NCBI GenBank assembly: GCA_905178155.1
Contig: CAJINV010000022.1
Span: 725,044-789,043, forward strand
Reading direction: 5' to 3'
Origin: Amoebophrya sp. A120
Taxonomy: Eukaryota; Sar; Dinophyceae; Syndiniales; Amoebophryaceae
DNA: 64,000 nucleotides
A program made the translations under genes and the position numbers. This document shows, one piece after another, positions 41,201 to 51,800 of the stretch; within the stretch, counting starts at the first letter, position 1, and the number at the start of each line of letters is the position of its first letter. A model generated the notes under the pieces. The model had not been told where the DNA came from. It made no database searches and saw only the letters and a program-made list of their open reading frames with translations.

Positions 41201-44200
41201 AAAACTCTACTCCAACTCCATGCAACTTGAAAGGGTAGTTATTTGTGGTGCGCGTTTTGGGTACAGAAGTCAACTTGTGTCGCATGAATCGAGCACCAGA
41301 TGGACTTTCAGTCACATTCTTGCTTTGCGTATCTGACTTTTGGAGCTGTGCGGGTAGCTACAACAGGGGCGTCTGTCATGCCGAATAGGTTTGAATTCTA
41401 TTCCAGGTCCAGACAAGCGGAGCACTTGCATCAAATAAACCCATCTGCCGTCGGGCTGCAATGCAAATTGGATTGTGTACACAAATCTGCGGTGCCACAC
41501 TATGGGATTCTCGAACGTTACATTCTCAACTCTTACATGATTTGTCATGCAAAATTACCACTGCGCATGACAAATTCTGAGAGGGCTAAACAGCACTATA
41601 ATCCGCACCAAACCTTAATGCAAGACGCGCAAGGTTCTCCCTCCCACCTGTGCTAGTCTTGCATTGCAAATTCATGTAACAGTTGAGAATGTAACGTTTG
41701 AGAACGCCATACACACCCTTGCCATTTTGCAGTGGGCGATTTTTCATTTGCATAGCGCCGTTGGACATCGGATCTCGAATTAAAAAGGAAAAGGAGAGTA
41801 TCAACCTCAAATATGTCGGGGTCTGAAAGGTGCGACTTGTGATGCCGTCTCTGGGTTGTACAAAAATCTGTATTGCATTAGTAGCAACAAGAACGAAGTT
41901 TTTGCTGTGGGGAGAGGACAGTTCTCGTCATCCGGAATACTCAAGCATCAGCAAATCTGTGATGCTATGCCATGAATTACGGGCATCATGGGCCAAGGCC
42001 ATGCGAAATATGCATGACAAACCTGGCAATCTTCAAGCCCCAGACATATTTGCCGTTGATAGAGATGCTGAAAGAGCAACTGAACGACGCAAAGGAGAAG
42101 TTGCTAAATACGCTACCGAAAAGTTTACCCACACGACGAAAGAATATGAAGTTGTGCGCAGCTCCGCTTTAGTCACTCTGGGTAACAAAAATCTGTAATG
42201 CGGAGAGGATGGTGATGAGGCAGTATCATGCAGAACGCAGTTTATCATCGCTAATAGCAATGATAAAAGAGATAAATTACAAGAGTAAAGCTTGTCATGC
42301 AGAACAAACAAAAAAAACAACTAAAAACGCACACTCTTTTTCTTTGAAGGTATGGATATGCTTTGCTGCAGAATAAAAACGGGAACTTATCAAATGGAAT
42401 TCATGTGCCCTCACCGCAGGTAGCGCTGTGCAAATGTGTATTCTGAAAAAAATCAATTGTCAAGGAGGGAAATTGTGATGCCGAATTGCGAACACAAAGC
42501 AAGAAACTATGGTGTTGCTAGAAGGCATAGATAAGTACACAGCCGAGGCCTGGTAGGTAGGTTCCCAGCGTATACCGGCTTGATGCGGACTTTTATCGAC
42601 GAGGTATCGTCTCCGCCGACGGAACAAAGTGGTACGCTGGCAAAAATCTTCCAGTCTCTCAGCACAATGCAGCAAGAAAAAATTCCTCATGTTAACAGAT
42701 ACTTGTGCTGCTAGATGAAATGCGATGTAGTGCAATATTTGGTTGTTTGGACTGAAAGCTTTTTCAAGATCACGTCGACCACCATCGCACAATACGGGTT
42801 CAATCACACTTTGGGTACAGAGGTTTATATACTATATTTTTCTCGGTGCTAACTGTGCATGTTAGAAGGAAGAAGAACGTTGTAAAGTATTTATATCATG
42901 CGCGCAAAATCAACTACGTTTTGGTGTACTGCAAGAACAAAAATATAGATTCAAATTTGTCAAAAAACCGCAGATGAAGACGGCTCCCTGAAAGGATCTG
43001 CGGTCAAGCCGGGCGAAATAGGAATTGCCTATGGATTGCAAATATGTCTGGGTCTGGAATCTTGCCTGATTTCGTCACAAAGCTTTTGTTGGCTTCGTGA
43101 TGCCTACTTCGCATGAAACATGCCGTCTCCGCGTAAGTAGCACAACTTTGACTACTTGTCTTGCGGCTCATGCAATACAGGTTTTTTTAAGAATCCCAGT
43201 GCAGCATGACAAGTCACATCCTTCCAGACCCTCCAGACATATTTGTACTTCAGATTGCACATTTCGCGAAGATACCGGACTCGAACTTGTTGCTCAAGAG
43301 TACAGATGATACAGTCTTTTCTGTTTTTGAATGTGTATGCAATTAATATTAACTTTTCCGAGGTTTTGTGTGGAAATAAAGTTTGTCTCCTACGTACTGT
43401 ACACGCGCTTCCTCAACCACATCAACAAAAAAAAATAGCTGGAATGAAGTTGGTCCGAGAAGAAACTGCCGATCTACGAAGCGAGCTGTCAAAGTATCAA
43501 ATGTAAAAATGTCTGGGTCTGGAAGAATGCGCGATTTGTCATGCAGCTTTTCCATGACCCATGAAGCCTGGAATGCAGGACCTAGCATGACAGATTCTGT
43601 GCGGTCTCTCTCAATCTCATGCCTATCCTGCATGAGACACTCCCTCCCGGCTTGGTCAAAACTGGACGACTTTTGGTAATCATGCAACACAGATTTTTGC
43701 ACGCTTCGAATTTAGCATGACAAGTTGCATTCTTCCAGACCCGGACACTTTTACATTTGATACCAAGTCGGAGGCGACCAACCTAGATATGGCGGATATC
43801 ATCTTGAAAAGCGCAACATTCCTGTAAAACAAGACGAGTTGCGTCAGAGTCTTTCGATGCTGGTCTCCAGCAATTTCTAGTTGTCATGTGGCGTATAATC
43901 ATATGATGTGCATTTTTCAAGGTAAGTAGAAATAGACATGACATGACGGCTACACCATCCAGTGCGAAGAAGATCATAGCTTCGCTCCATTGTGTGATGA
44001 ACCAATAAATTCAATACAAAGCTGTACTCGACGCAGTTGCAACATGCTTGTGTGTTTCTCAGGAACTGCGCGTTTTCAGTACCATAGACCCGAAAGTCGC
44101 GTCGCTGAGCAGCACGATCGAAGAACTCAACGTATGAATTGCAAAAATGTTTGGGTCTGGGAGATTGCAACTTGTCATGGTAAATCTGATACATGCAAAA

Positions 44201-45029
44201 ATCTGTGTTGCATGAGTGCCAAAAGCTGTAAACTTTTGCCCAAGTTGGAAGGTAGTTTCTCATGCAGGATAGGCATGGCAGAGACCTCGCAGAGTCTGTC
44301 ATGCTAAGTCCCGCATGCCAGACCTCACGGGTCATGGAAAATCTGCAGGACAAGTCTACACTTTTCCAGACCCAGACATTTTTGCACTTGATACCACGCG
44401 AAGCAGATTAAAATGACGGCCGAGTACGAACAGGAGATGAACATGTTGCGATCCCAACTGCACGGTTTGCTACGCCAGAACCAGGAGTTGAAACTGGAGT
44501 TGGACCACAGCCAGAGCACAGGAGGCGGACACCCCGCCGCGTCCCCAACCTCGTCATCCTCGGGCAGCAAGGGAACGGTGTTTATGTCGCCACCAACGGA
44601 AAAGCATATGCATTCTGCAAACATGTCTCGGTCTGGAAATCTGTGATGCATGTGAGTGAATAATGAGCACACACACACACACGAACTGTGATGCGCCGTC
44701 AAGCATGACAAATTGCTTTGTGCTGTCTCTACATTGTGTAAATATTCCGCAGAAGGAGCTTTGTTTTTGCATGACAGAAAAGAGGAGCTCGCGTTCGTGG
44801 CCTCACATTACTTTTTTCCGAGGCTTCTCAGACTAGCATGACAAGCCTCGCAATCTTCGAGAGGACCCGGACATCTTTGTAATGCATACGACCGCAAGAG
44901 ACGGTACAACTGCCCCCGACGCCGATGCAAGAGAAGAACGTGCCCAATGCCTCGCCGTTGGAACACAAGGAAAGCAGGGTCGAAACGGGGGGGATCGGGA
45001 CGCCGCGAAAAACACCCACGCTCCAGTAG
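38222..45029 (+). CDS. Long multi-exon gene with coiled-coil segments, unknown protein
   Basis: Not recognised. ATG 38222 (MSYNKQNAPRGPSMGP). Exons seen: 38222-38342, 38655-38848, 39114 onward, to 39628, 39848-39982, 40178-about 40395, 40846-40862, 40963-about 41220, 41755-41798, 42062-about 42111, about 42556-42705, about 42970-43029, 43252 onward, about 43460-43494, 43763 onward, about 44064-44132, 44394-44606, 44889-45029 (TAG). GT-AG introns 39983-40177 and 40863-40962 keep phase. Contents: an Arg/Gln-rich start, TPIFVWFNWTKQMRFPHPN, then heptad-like stretches (EREMLKEQLNDAKEKLL, EYEQEMNMLRSQLHGLLRQN) and a Ser/Pro/Thr tail. Junctions near 40395-40577 and 42112-42556 are unresolved, so two genes remain possible. 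Confidence 0.5.
38343..38654 (+). mobile_element. Introner element, family C (312 bp)
   Basis: Starts TATCAAATGGAAAAATCCCC and ends GGGGATTTTTCATTTTGATA. The join reads SLTRER then QRQQQMVAKSR. Confidence 0.85.
38849..39113 (-). mobile_element. Introner element, family A (265 bp)
   Basis: Starts TATCAAGTGTAAAAATGTCT and ends ATTTTTGCAATTCATA. Reverse interior close to 26091-26352 and 43495-43762. Confidence 0.85.
39137..39604. mobile_element. Insertion bounded by 9-bp direct repeats
   Basis: TACTTACGA occurs at 39137-39145 and 39596-39604. The same reading frame resumes after it (LRKQLLQLRK). Ends are not obviously inverted repeats. Probably an intron-like insertion; exact borders uncertain. 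Confidence 0.5.
39629..39847 (+). mobile_element. Introner element, family A (219 bp)
   Basis: Starts TATCAAATGCAAATATGTCT and ends ACATATTTGCAATGCATA. Shorter interior than its relatives. The join reads LLQLRK then RDILDDVPYK. Confidence 0.85.
40577..40845 (+). mobile_element. Introner element, family A (269 bp)
   Basis: Starts TATTCATTGCACATATCTCT and ends ACATGTTTGCATCTGATA. A 17-base exon (40846-40862) follows, then a GT-AG intron. Frame upstream unresolved. Confidence 0.75.
41221..41754 (+). mobile_element. Introner element, family C, interrupted (534 bp)
   Basis: Weak left end near 41221 and clear right end (GGGCGATTTTTCATTTGCATA). A family B element sits inside it. Removal hides a TGA at 41228 and leads to APLDIGSRIKKEKES. 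Confidence 0.6.
41501..41711 (+). mobile_element. Family B introner nested in a family C introner (211 bp)
   Basis: Starts TATGGGATTCTCGAACGTTA and ends TAACGTTTGAGAACGCCATA. The flanking bases (ACAAATCTGCGGTGCCACAC) belong to a family C interior. Confidence 0.8.
41799..42061 (+). mobile_element. Introner element, family A (263 bp)
   Basis: Starts TATCAACCTCAAATATGTCG and ends ACATATTTGCCGTTGATA. The join reads IKKEKER then EMLKEQLNDAK. Confidence 0.8.
43030..43251 (-). mobile_element. Introner element, family A (222 bp)
   Basis: Starts TATGGATTGCAAATATGTCT; right end altered (CCAGACATATTTGTACTTCAGA), with a duplicated CCTCCAGA. The join reads PGEIGIA then IAHFAKIPD. Confidence 0.75.
43495..43762 (-). 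mobile_element. Introner element, family A (268 bp)
   Basis: Starts TATCAAATGTAAAAATGTCT and ends CACTTTTACATTTGATA. The join reads DLRSELSK then TKSEATNLDMA. Confidence 0.85.
44133..44393 (+). mobile_element. Introner element, family A (261 bp)
   Basis: Starts TATGAATTGCAAAAATGTTT and ends CATTTTTGCACTTGATA. The join reads STIEELND then HAKQIKMTAE. Confidence 0.85.
44607..44888 (-). mobile_element. Introner element, family A (282 bp)
   Basis: Starts TATGCATTCTGCAAACATGT and ends GACATCTTTGTAATGCATA. Contains a CA run near 44671. The join reads MSPPTEKQ then RPQETVQLPP. Confidence 0.85.
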
Positions 45030-45894
45030 CAGCAAGAACCACGGACTGGTGCGCAATAGACGTTTGATGTTGACTGCAAAACTAAAAACTTTTTTATGTT
45101 CGCAAAACTCATCGATATCACACTTCAGATTAAAACAAGTAGTTGGACAATATTTCTACAGAAAACCATCCAAGGTAGATTTTGCTTCAGTCGAGCTCCT
45201 CCATTGCATAATGTAGTAAAAAAGTAGGATCAGTAAATAAGACAAGCTCCCGGTCTTGGAGCTGGTGGCGATTGTAAGAAGAATCAACAAGAGCTAGAGC
45301 TGCAGCTGGAATGATTTAATCGTCCGTATTAGAATCTTGAATTTTGCCTTCTGACGACGAATATGGGATTCCATAAAACACAAAGAAATATATTCAAGCA
45401 AATTTGCGCCGCGAGCTTGCTAAGTGTAGCATACTTTGTCTGCTGGCTCTACGCTGGTGTTCACCCTCAAGCAGCTCTTGAATGGATCACGCATTTCGAA
45501 GGCGTCTCTTGCGCTCCTTGCTGTTTTTCAATAATGACCCGCTGCAGTGCGTTTTTTTTTTTGTGAGATGAAGCCGAGGTTTTCAACATATTGTTCAGTA
45601 GTGCAAAACTATGAGGCAGGTAAGTTGCCCAAATTGAAGATCCACCAAAACCTGTTGTTCTTCCGTTTTCGTTATCGATTCGTTGTTCGAATCGGTGGAG
45701 GTGATTAGACGTCGATGTGGCTGAACGCAGAGAGGATCTGAATCCTTGTGTCCACCTATATCTTCCGTTACTTTCTCGTGTAAATTCAGGCAGAATAACG
45801 TGTTCTTCCACTCGCTACTACAGGCAGAGGCAAAGCTACTTTTGAAAAAGATGCGAGTCTTTTGCTATTAGGTTCTCTGTGCCGTCGTTTATCC
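45030..45894. other. Spacer, no gene seen
   Basis: AT-rich; short frames on both strands without support. May include the first exon of the downstream gene, whose start was not identified. Confidence 0.4.
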
Positions 45895-48800
45895 TGCAGC
45901 CACCTCTCCCACACGCGCACCTCCACGACCGAATCCTACTATCAAGTGTAAAAATGTCTGGGTCTGGAAGAATGCAAATTTGTCATGCTCGTCTGGCATG
46001 ACTCTTAAATCTGTCATGCACATTACCAAAGAGCCCCACTTTTCTGTCATGCAGAAACGTAGTTTGTCATGGAGAATAGGCAACACCTAGAAGCTCAGAA
46101 GCTTGTCATGCTGAGCCAGCAATTGTGGCCTCCTCATGATACGCCACACAGCATCACAAGTTTCCAGACCCAGACATTTTTGCATTCGATACCTACTTTA
46201 CTCATACCAGTCTTCCTCGTCGGCATGGCGAAGTATCAACCGGAGCATTATCAAATGCAAACGTGTCTGAGTCTAAAGAGGTGGAACTTGTGATGCTGCT
46301 TTTGAATTCCAAACAAATCTGTATTGCTTGAGCAGCCAGCGATACTAGAGGTCTGATTTTTTGTTACGTGGACAGGGCATTCCTCATGCGAAATAGGCAT
46401 CAAGAAGCGCCTAGAAAAAATGTGATGCTTGAGAAAGTGTACCACACATCACGGGTCATGTAAAATCTGCATGACAGGTTGCACCAGGGTTCTAGACCCA
46501 GACATATTTCCAGTGCATAAGCATATCCAGTCGACAACGTTTCCGCCCGCGTCGCACACCGAAAATGCTCAGCCTTCTTCCCTCTTAAATGGGCAGAAGA
46601 CGCTGACACCTTCGGTGTGCAGGTCGGGTGGCATCGTTTTTCATTTTGAGATATCACGTACCGCGTAGAGCACTCTCACGCGAGGAAGACGGACAACAAC
46701 GGTCCCTGTTTCGGGGTACGCGAGCCGGATCTTCGACTCCCAGAACGGGTCCCGGTTTACGGGCACGCGAGACGAGTAATTCCTCCGCCGGGAGCACGGG
46801 GTCGAGGAAGAGACCCGACGTCAACGAGCACCAGTACCAAAACCGAATAAATGCAGCGTCGTCGGTGCGGGTTCGCAATTTACAGGATCGTCTGCTGAAA
46901 GAGGCCACGGCGACTGCTGCCTCTCCACTGCTGCTCGCAGAGTTTTCGAGAAAAAGATGCGCTCTGGTGTCGCGAGTCCGAGACGAATACACGCAGCTAC
47001 GGAACTACATGCAGCAGATCCGGCACGGCGGTCAGTCGGGAGCTAAGGCTGCGGCATCCCTGAGGGATGTGACCGACTTGGAGAACCAGTGGGATGAAAA
47101 CCTGCAGCGGCTCCTCGATGTATGCTGCAGAAGAGCATGTCGATAGGAAAGCAGCTGCTCCCAAATTCGGCTTTGTCATGATTGTCATTGTGCAGCGCAG
47201 CCACGTCCTCGATAAATGGCGAAGTAGACCTCAGATATTTTGTCATGCCGCTACACGGCCTCGGCTTTTACACCCCCAGATCTTCCGTCGTCCCCTTCAA
47301 GACATGTTGTTGACATTTCATAGCACTGTATCGACGTGGAATCTGCTGGCGTACCGACCGCAGTGGCGGGAGCTCCTACTGCAGGTAAAGGTGATTGCGA
47401 AAGCAAATATGTTGCTTTAGATCTTCATATCAACTGCAAATTATGTTTCTGGGTCTAGTAGAAGATGGCAGTTTGTCATGCACATTTTCCATGCTTCATG
47501 ATGAATGACTGTGATGCATGCCCTAGCATCACAGATTTTTGAGCGCTCTCGCTTAGTTGTCGAGGCGCTCCCCGCATGACAAGTGCCTTCTTCCCGTAGC
47601 CAAGTTTAACTCCTCTTGCTCCTCATGCAATACAAATTTTTTTTAGCATCCAAATGCAGCATCACTGTGATGCCATCACAACCAGCATTCTTCTAGCCCC
47701 AGATACATTTGCGTGTGATACTTCTTATCGACAGAAGCAATTTCTGGTAAAAGTCTTTACTGAATGCGAACTGGACGCACTAATCTTTTCTTCGTGAAGA
47801 TCCCCGGCAAGATAACCCCGGATTTCTCTTGTTTACCGTGGAGAACAAAAATCCCTTTGCAGCTCCGATAAGTGCAATGAAAATTATACAGACCACTCAA
47901 GACCGAGCGGTGTGTATTTGAAAACTAGTTTTGAACGTTGTTTCTCATAGATCAAAATAAAGAAAATGAACAGGATGATAAGGACAAGGCAAGAAATCGA
48001 TCGAGCAAGAAAAGGAACGAAATACCAAGGAAAAGCAAGCAAATTCTTGCCACGATCGACAGAAAAAGGAAAAGGAAAAGAGAAGAGAAGAAAAGCAAAG
48101 AAATTAGGTCTGATTTACGCTGAGTTCGCATTACAAACTGCCTTTTCACTACTTTCAAGGAGCTGAGTCAAGGCTACGGGCACGATTAGAAATATGAAAA
48201 GACGCGAAATAGCATTAGAAACTGAGACAACTAGATTGGGGATATTGAATCTGTAATGCGTATTTGTGGAATTTGGAGGAGTTTTAGATGGTGTTCAAGT
48301 AAGACTTCGGTGTGTACGCGTCTGAAAAATTAACCTCTCCATTTCGAAACTAGATCCTACAGCGGCGATGAACGCGTCTTGACCATAGAGTCGCTCCAGG
48401 CCTTACAGGACCACTATCAAATGCAAAAATGTCTGGGTCTGGAACATTCTAAACTTGTGATGCTGTCTCTGGATTCTAAAAAAAATTGTATTGCATGATC
48501 AGCAAGAGGACTCCATGTTGTGCTACGCGGAGAGGGCATTTCTCATGCGGTAGAGGTATCACAAGGCCCTCTAAAAATCTGTGATGCTACGGCATGCATC
48601 ACAGACATGATGGCTCATGGAAAATATGCATGACAAATCTCGAAATCTTCCAGACCCAGACATTTTTGCATTTGATAACCACGTGCAGTCGACCATGCGC
48701 CAAGTTAACGCGGACATGGTGTTCAAAGGTGAGTGCTACATCATCGCCTTCGGTTTACATTTTTTGTAGGTCGTGATGATGTAATGATCGAAGCGTATGT

Positions 48801-51800
48801 GTGACGAGAAGAATATGATTTATCAATATGATTGGATTTGTTTTATTGGTGGATTGAAATGATATAGAAAACCACACTTATTTTCCTCTCAGGCGACGCG
48901 GTCCTGTATTTGTTATGCAAGGCAAATTGCATGAGCGGCAAGAGAATTTTATTTTTTGCTACGTGGGGTGGGCATTTCTCATGCTGGATAAGCATAAAGA
49001 CGCCGTCAGAAAAGCTGTGATGCTGCGGCGTCTTATATCGCAGACATCATCGGTCATGNNNNNNNNNNNNNNNNNNNNNNNNNNNNNNNNNNNNNNNNNN
49101 NNNNNNNNNNNNNNNNNNNNNNNNNNNNNNNNNNNNNNNNNNNNNNNNNNNNNNNNNNNNNNNNNNNNNNNNNNNNNNNNNNNNNNNNNNNNNNNNNNNN
49201 NNNNNNNNNNNNNNNNNNNNNNNNNNNNNNNNNNNNNNNNNNNNNNNNNNNNNNNNNNNNNNNNNNNNNNNNNNNNNNNNNNNNNNNNNNNNNNNNNNNN
49301 NNNNNNNNNNNNNNNNNNNNNNNNNNNNNNNNNNNNNNNNNNNNNNNNNNNNNNNNNNNNNNNNNNNNNNNNNNNNNNNNNNNNNNNNNNNNNNNNNNNN
49401 NNNNNNNNNNNNNNNNNNNNNNNNNNNNNNNNNNNNNNNNNNNNNNNNNNNNNNNNNNNNNNNNNNNNNNNNNNNNNNNNNNNNNNNNNNNNNNNNNNNN
49501 NNNNNNNNNNNNNNNNNNNNNNNNNNNNNNNNNNNNNNNNNNNNNNNNNNNNNNNNNNNNNNNNNNNNNNNNNNNNNNNNNNNNNNNNNNNNNNNNNNNN
49601 NNNNNNNNNNNNNNNNNNNNNNNNNNNNNNNNNNNNNNNNNNNNNNNNNNNNNNNNNNNNNNNNNNNNNNNNNNNNNNNNNNNNNNNNNNNNNNNNNNNN
49701 NNNNNNNNNNNNNNNNNNNNNNNNNNNNNNNNNNNNNNNNNNNNNNNNNNNNNNNNNNNNNNNNNNNNNNNNNNNNNNNNNNNNNNNNNNNNNNNNNNNN
49801 NNNNNNNNCCTGAGGGATGTGACCGACTTGGAGAACCAGTGGGATGAAAACCTGCAGCGGCTCCTCGATGTATGCTGCAGAAGAGCATGTCGATAGGAAA
49901 GCAGCTGCTCCCAAATTCGGCTTTGTCATGATTGTCATTGTGCAGCGCAGCCACGTCCTCGATAAATGGCGAAGTAGACCTCAGATATTTTGTCATGCCG
50001 CTACACGGCCTCGGCTTTTACACCCCCAGATCTTCCGTCGTCCCCTTCAAGACATGTTGTTGACATTTCATAGCACTGTATCGACGTGGAATCTGCTGGC
50101 GTACCGACCGCAGTGGCGGGAGCTCCTACTGCAGGTAAAGGTGATTGCGAAAGCAAATATGTTGCTTTAGATCTTCATATCAACTGCAAATTATGTTTCT
50201 GGGTCTAGTAGAAGATGGCAGTTTGTCATGCACATTTTCCATGCTTCATGATGAATGACTGTGATGCATGCCCTAGCATCACAGATTTTTGAGCGCTCTC
50301 GCTTAGTTGTCGAGGCGCTCCCCGCATGACAAGTGCCTTCTTCCCGTAGCCAAGTTTAACTCCTCTTGCTCCTCATGCAATACAAATTTTTTTTAGCATC
50401 CAAATGCAGCATCACTGTGATGCCATCACAACCAGCATTCTTCTAGCCCCAGATACATTTGCGTGTGATACTTCTTATCGACAGAAGCAATTTCTGGTAA
50501 AAGTCTTTACTGAATGCGAACTGGACGCACTAATCTTTTCTTCGTGAAGATCCCCGGCAAGATAACCCCGGATTTCTCTTGTTTACCGTGGAGAACAAAA
50601 ATCCCTTTGCAGCTCCGATAAGTGCAATGAAAATTATACAGACCACTCAAGACCGAGCGGTGTGTATTTGAAAACTAGTTTTGAACGTTGTTTCTCATAG
50701 ATCAAAATAAAGAAAATGAACAGGATGATAAGGACAAGGCAAGAAATCGATCGAGCAAGAAAAGGAACGAAATACCAAGGAAAAGCAAGCAAATTCTTGC
50801 CACGATCGACAGAAAAAGGAAAAGGAAAAGAGAAGAGAAGAAAAGCAAAGAAATTAGGTCTGATTTACGCTGAGTTCGCATTACAAACTGCCTTTTCACT
50901 ACTTTCAAGGAGCTGAGTCAAGGCTACGGGCACGATTAGAAATATGAAAAGACGCGAAATAGCATTAGAAACTGAGACAACTAGATTGGGGATATTGAAT
51001 CTGTAATGCGTATTTGTGGAATTTGGAGGAGTTTTAGATGGTGTTCAAGTAAGACTTCGGTGTGTACGCGTCTGAAAAATTAACCTCTCCATTTCGAAAC
51101 TAGATCCTACAGCGGCGATGAACGCGTCTTGACCATAGAGTCGCTCCAGGCCTTACAGGACCACTATCAAATGCAAAAATGTCTGGGTCTGGAACATTCT
51201 AAACTTGTGATGCTGTCTCTGGATTCTAAAAAAAATTGTATTGCATGATCAGCAAGAGGACTCCATGTTGTGCTACGCGGAGAGGGCATTTCTCATGCGG
51301 TAGAGGTATCACAAGGCCCTCTAAAAATCTGTGATGCTACGGCATGCATCACAGACATGATGGCTCATGGAAAATATGCATGACAAATCTCGAAATCTTC
51401 CAGACCCAGACATTTTTGCATTTGATAACCACGTGCAGTCGACCATGCGCCAAGTTAACGCGGACATGGTGTTCAAAGGTGAGTGCTACATCATCGCCTT
51501 CGGTTTACATTTTTTGTAGGTCGTGATGATGTAATGATCGAAGCGTATGTGTGACGAGAAGAATATGATTTATCAATATGATTGGATTTGTTTTATTGGT
51601 GGATTGAAATGATATAGAAAACCACACTTATTTTCCTCTCAGGCGACGCGGTCCTGTATTTGTTATGCAAGGCAAATTGCATGAGCGGCAAGAGAATTTT
51701 ATTTTTTGCTACGTGGGGTGGGCATTTCTCATGCTGGATAAGCATAAAGACGCCGTCAGAAAAGCTGTGATGCTGCGGCGTCTTATATCGCAGACATCAT

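Larger units (their letters stand above)
47059..49058 (+). repeat. 2,000-bp segment identical to 49809-51808 (left copy)
   Basis: Every feature reappears 2,750 bp later with no difference noticed. Its last base is the last base before the gap. Confidence 0.95.

Noticed and set aside
48959-49996. Open frames of about 300 residues running through N
   Set aside because: They exist only because the gap is read as X.
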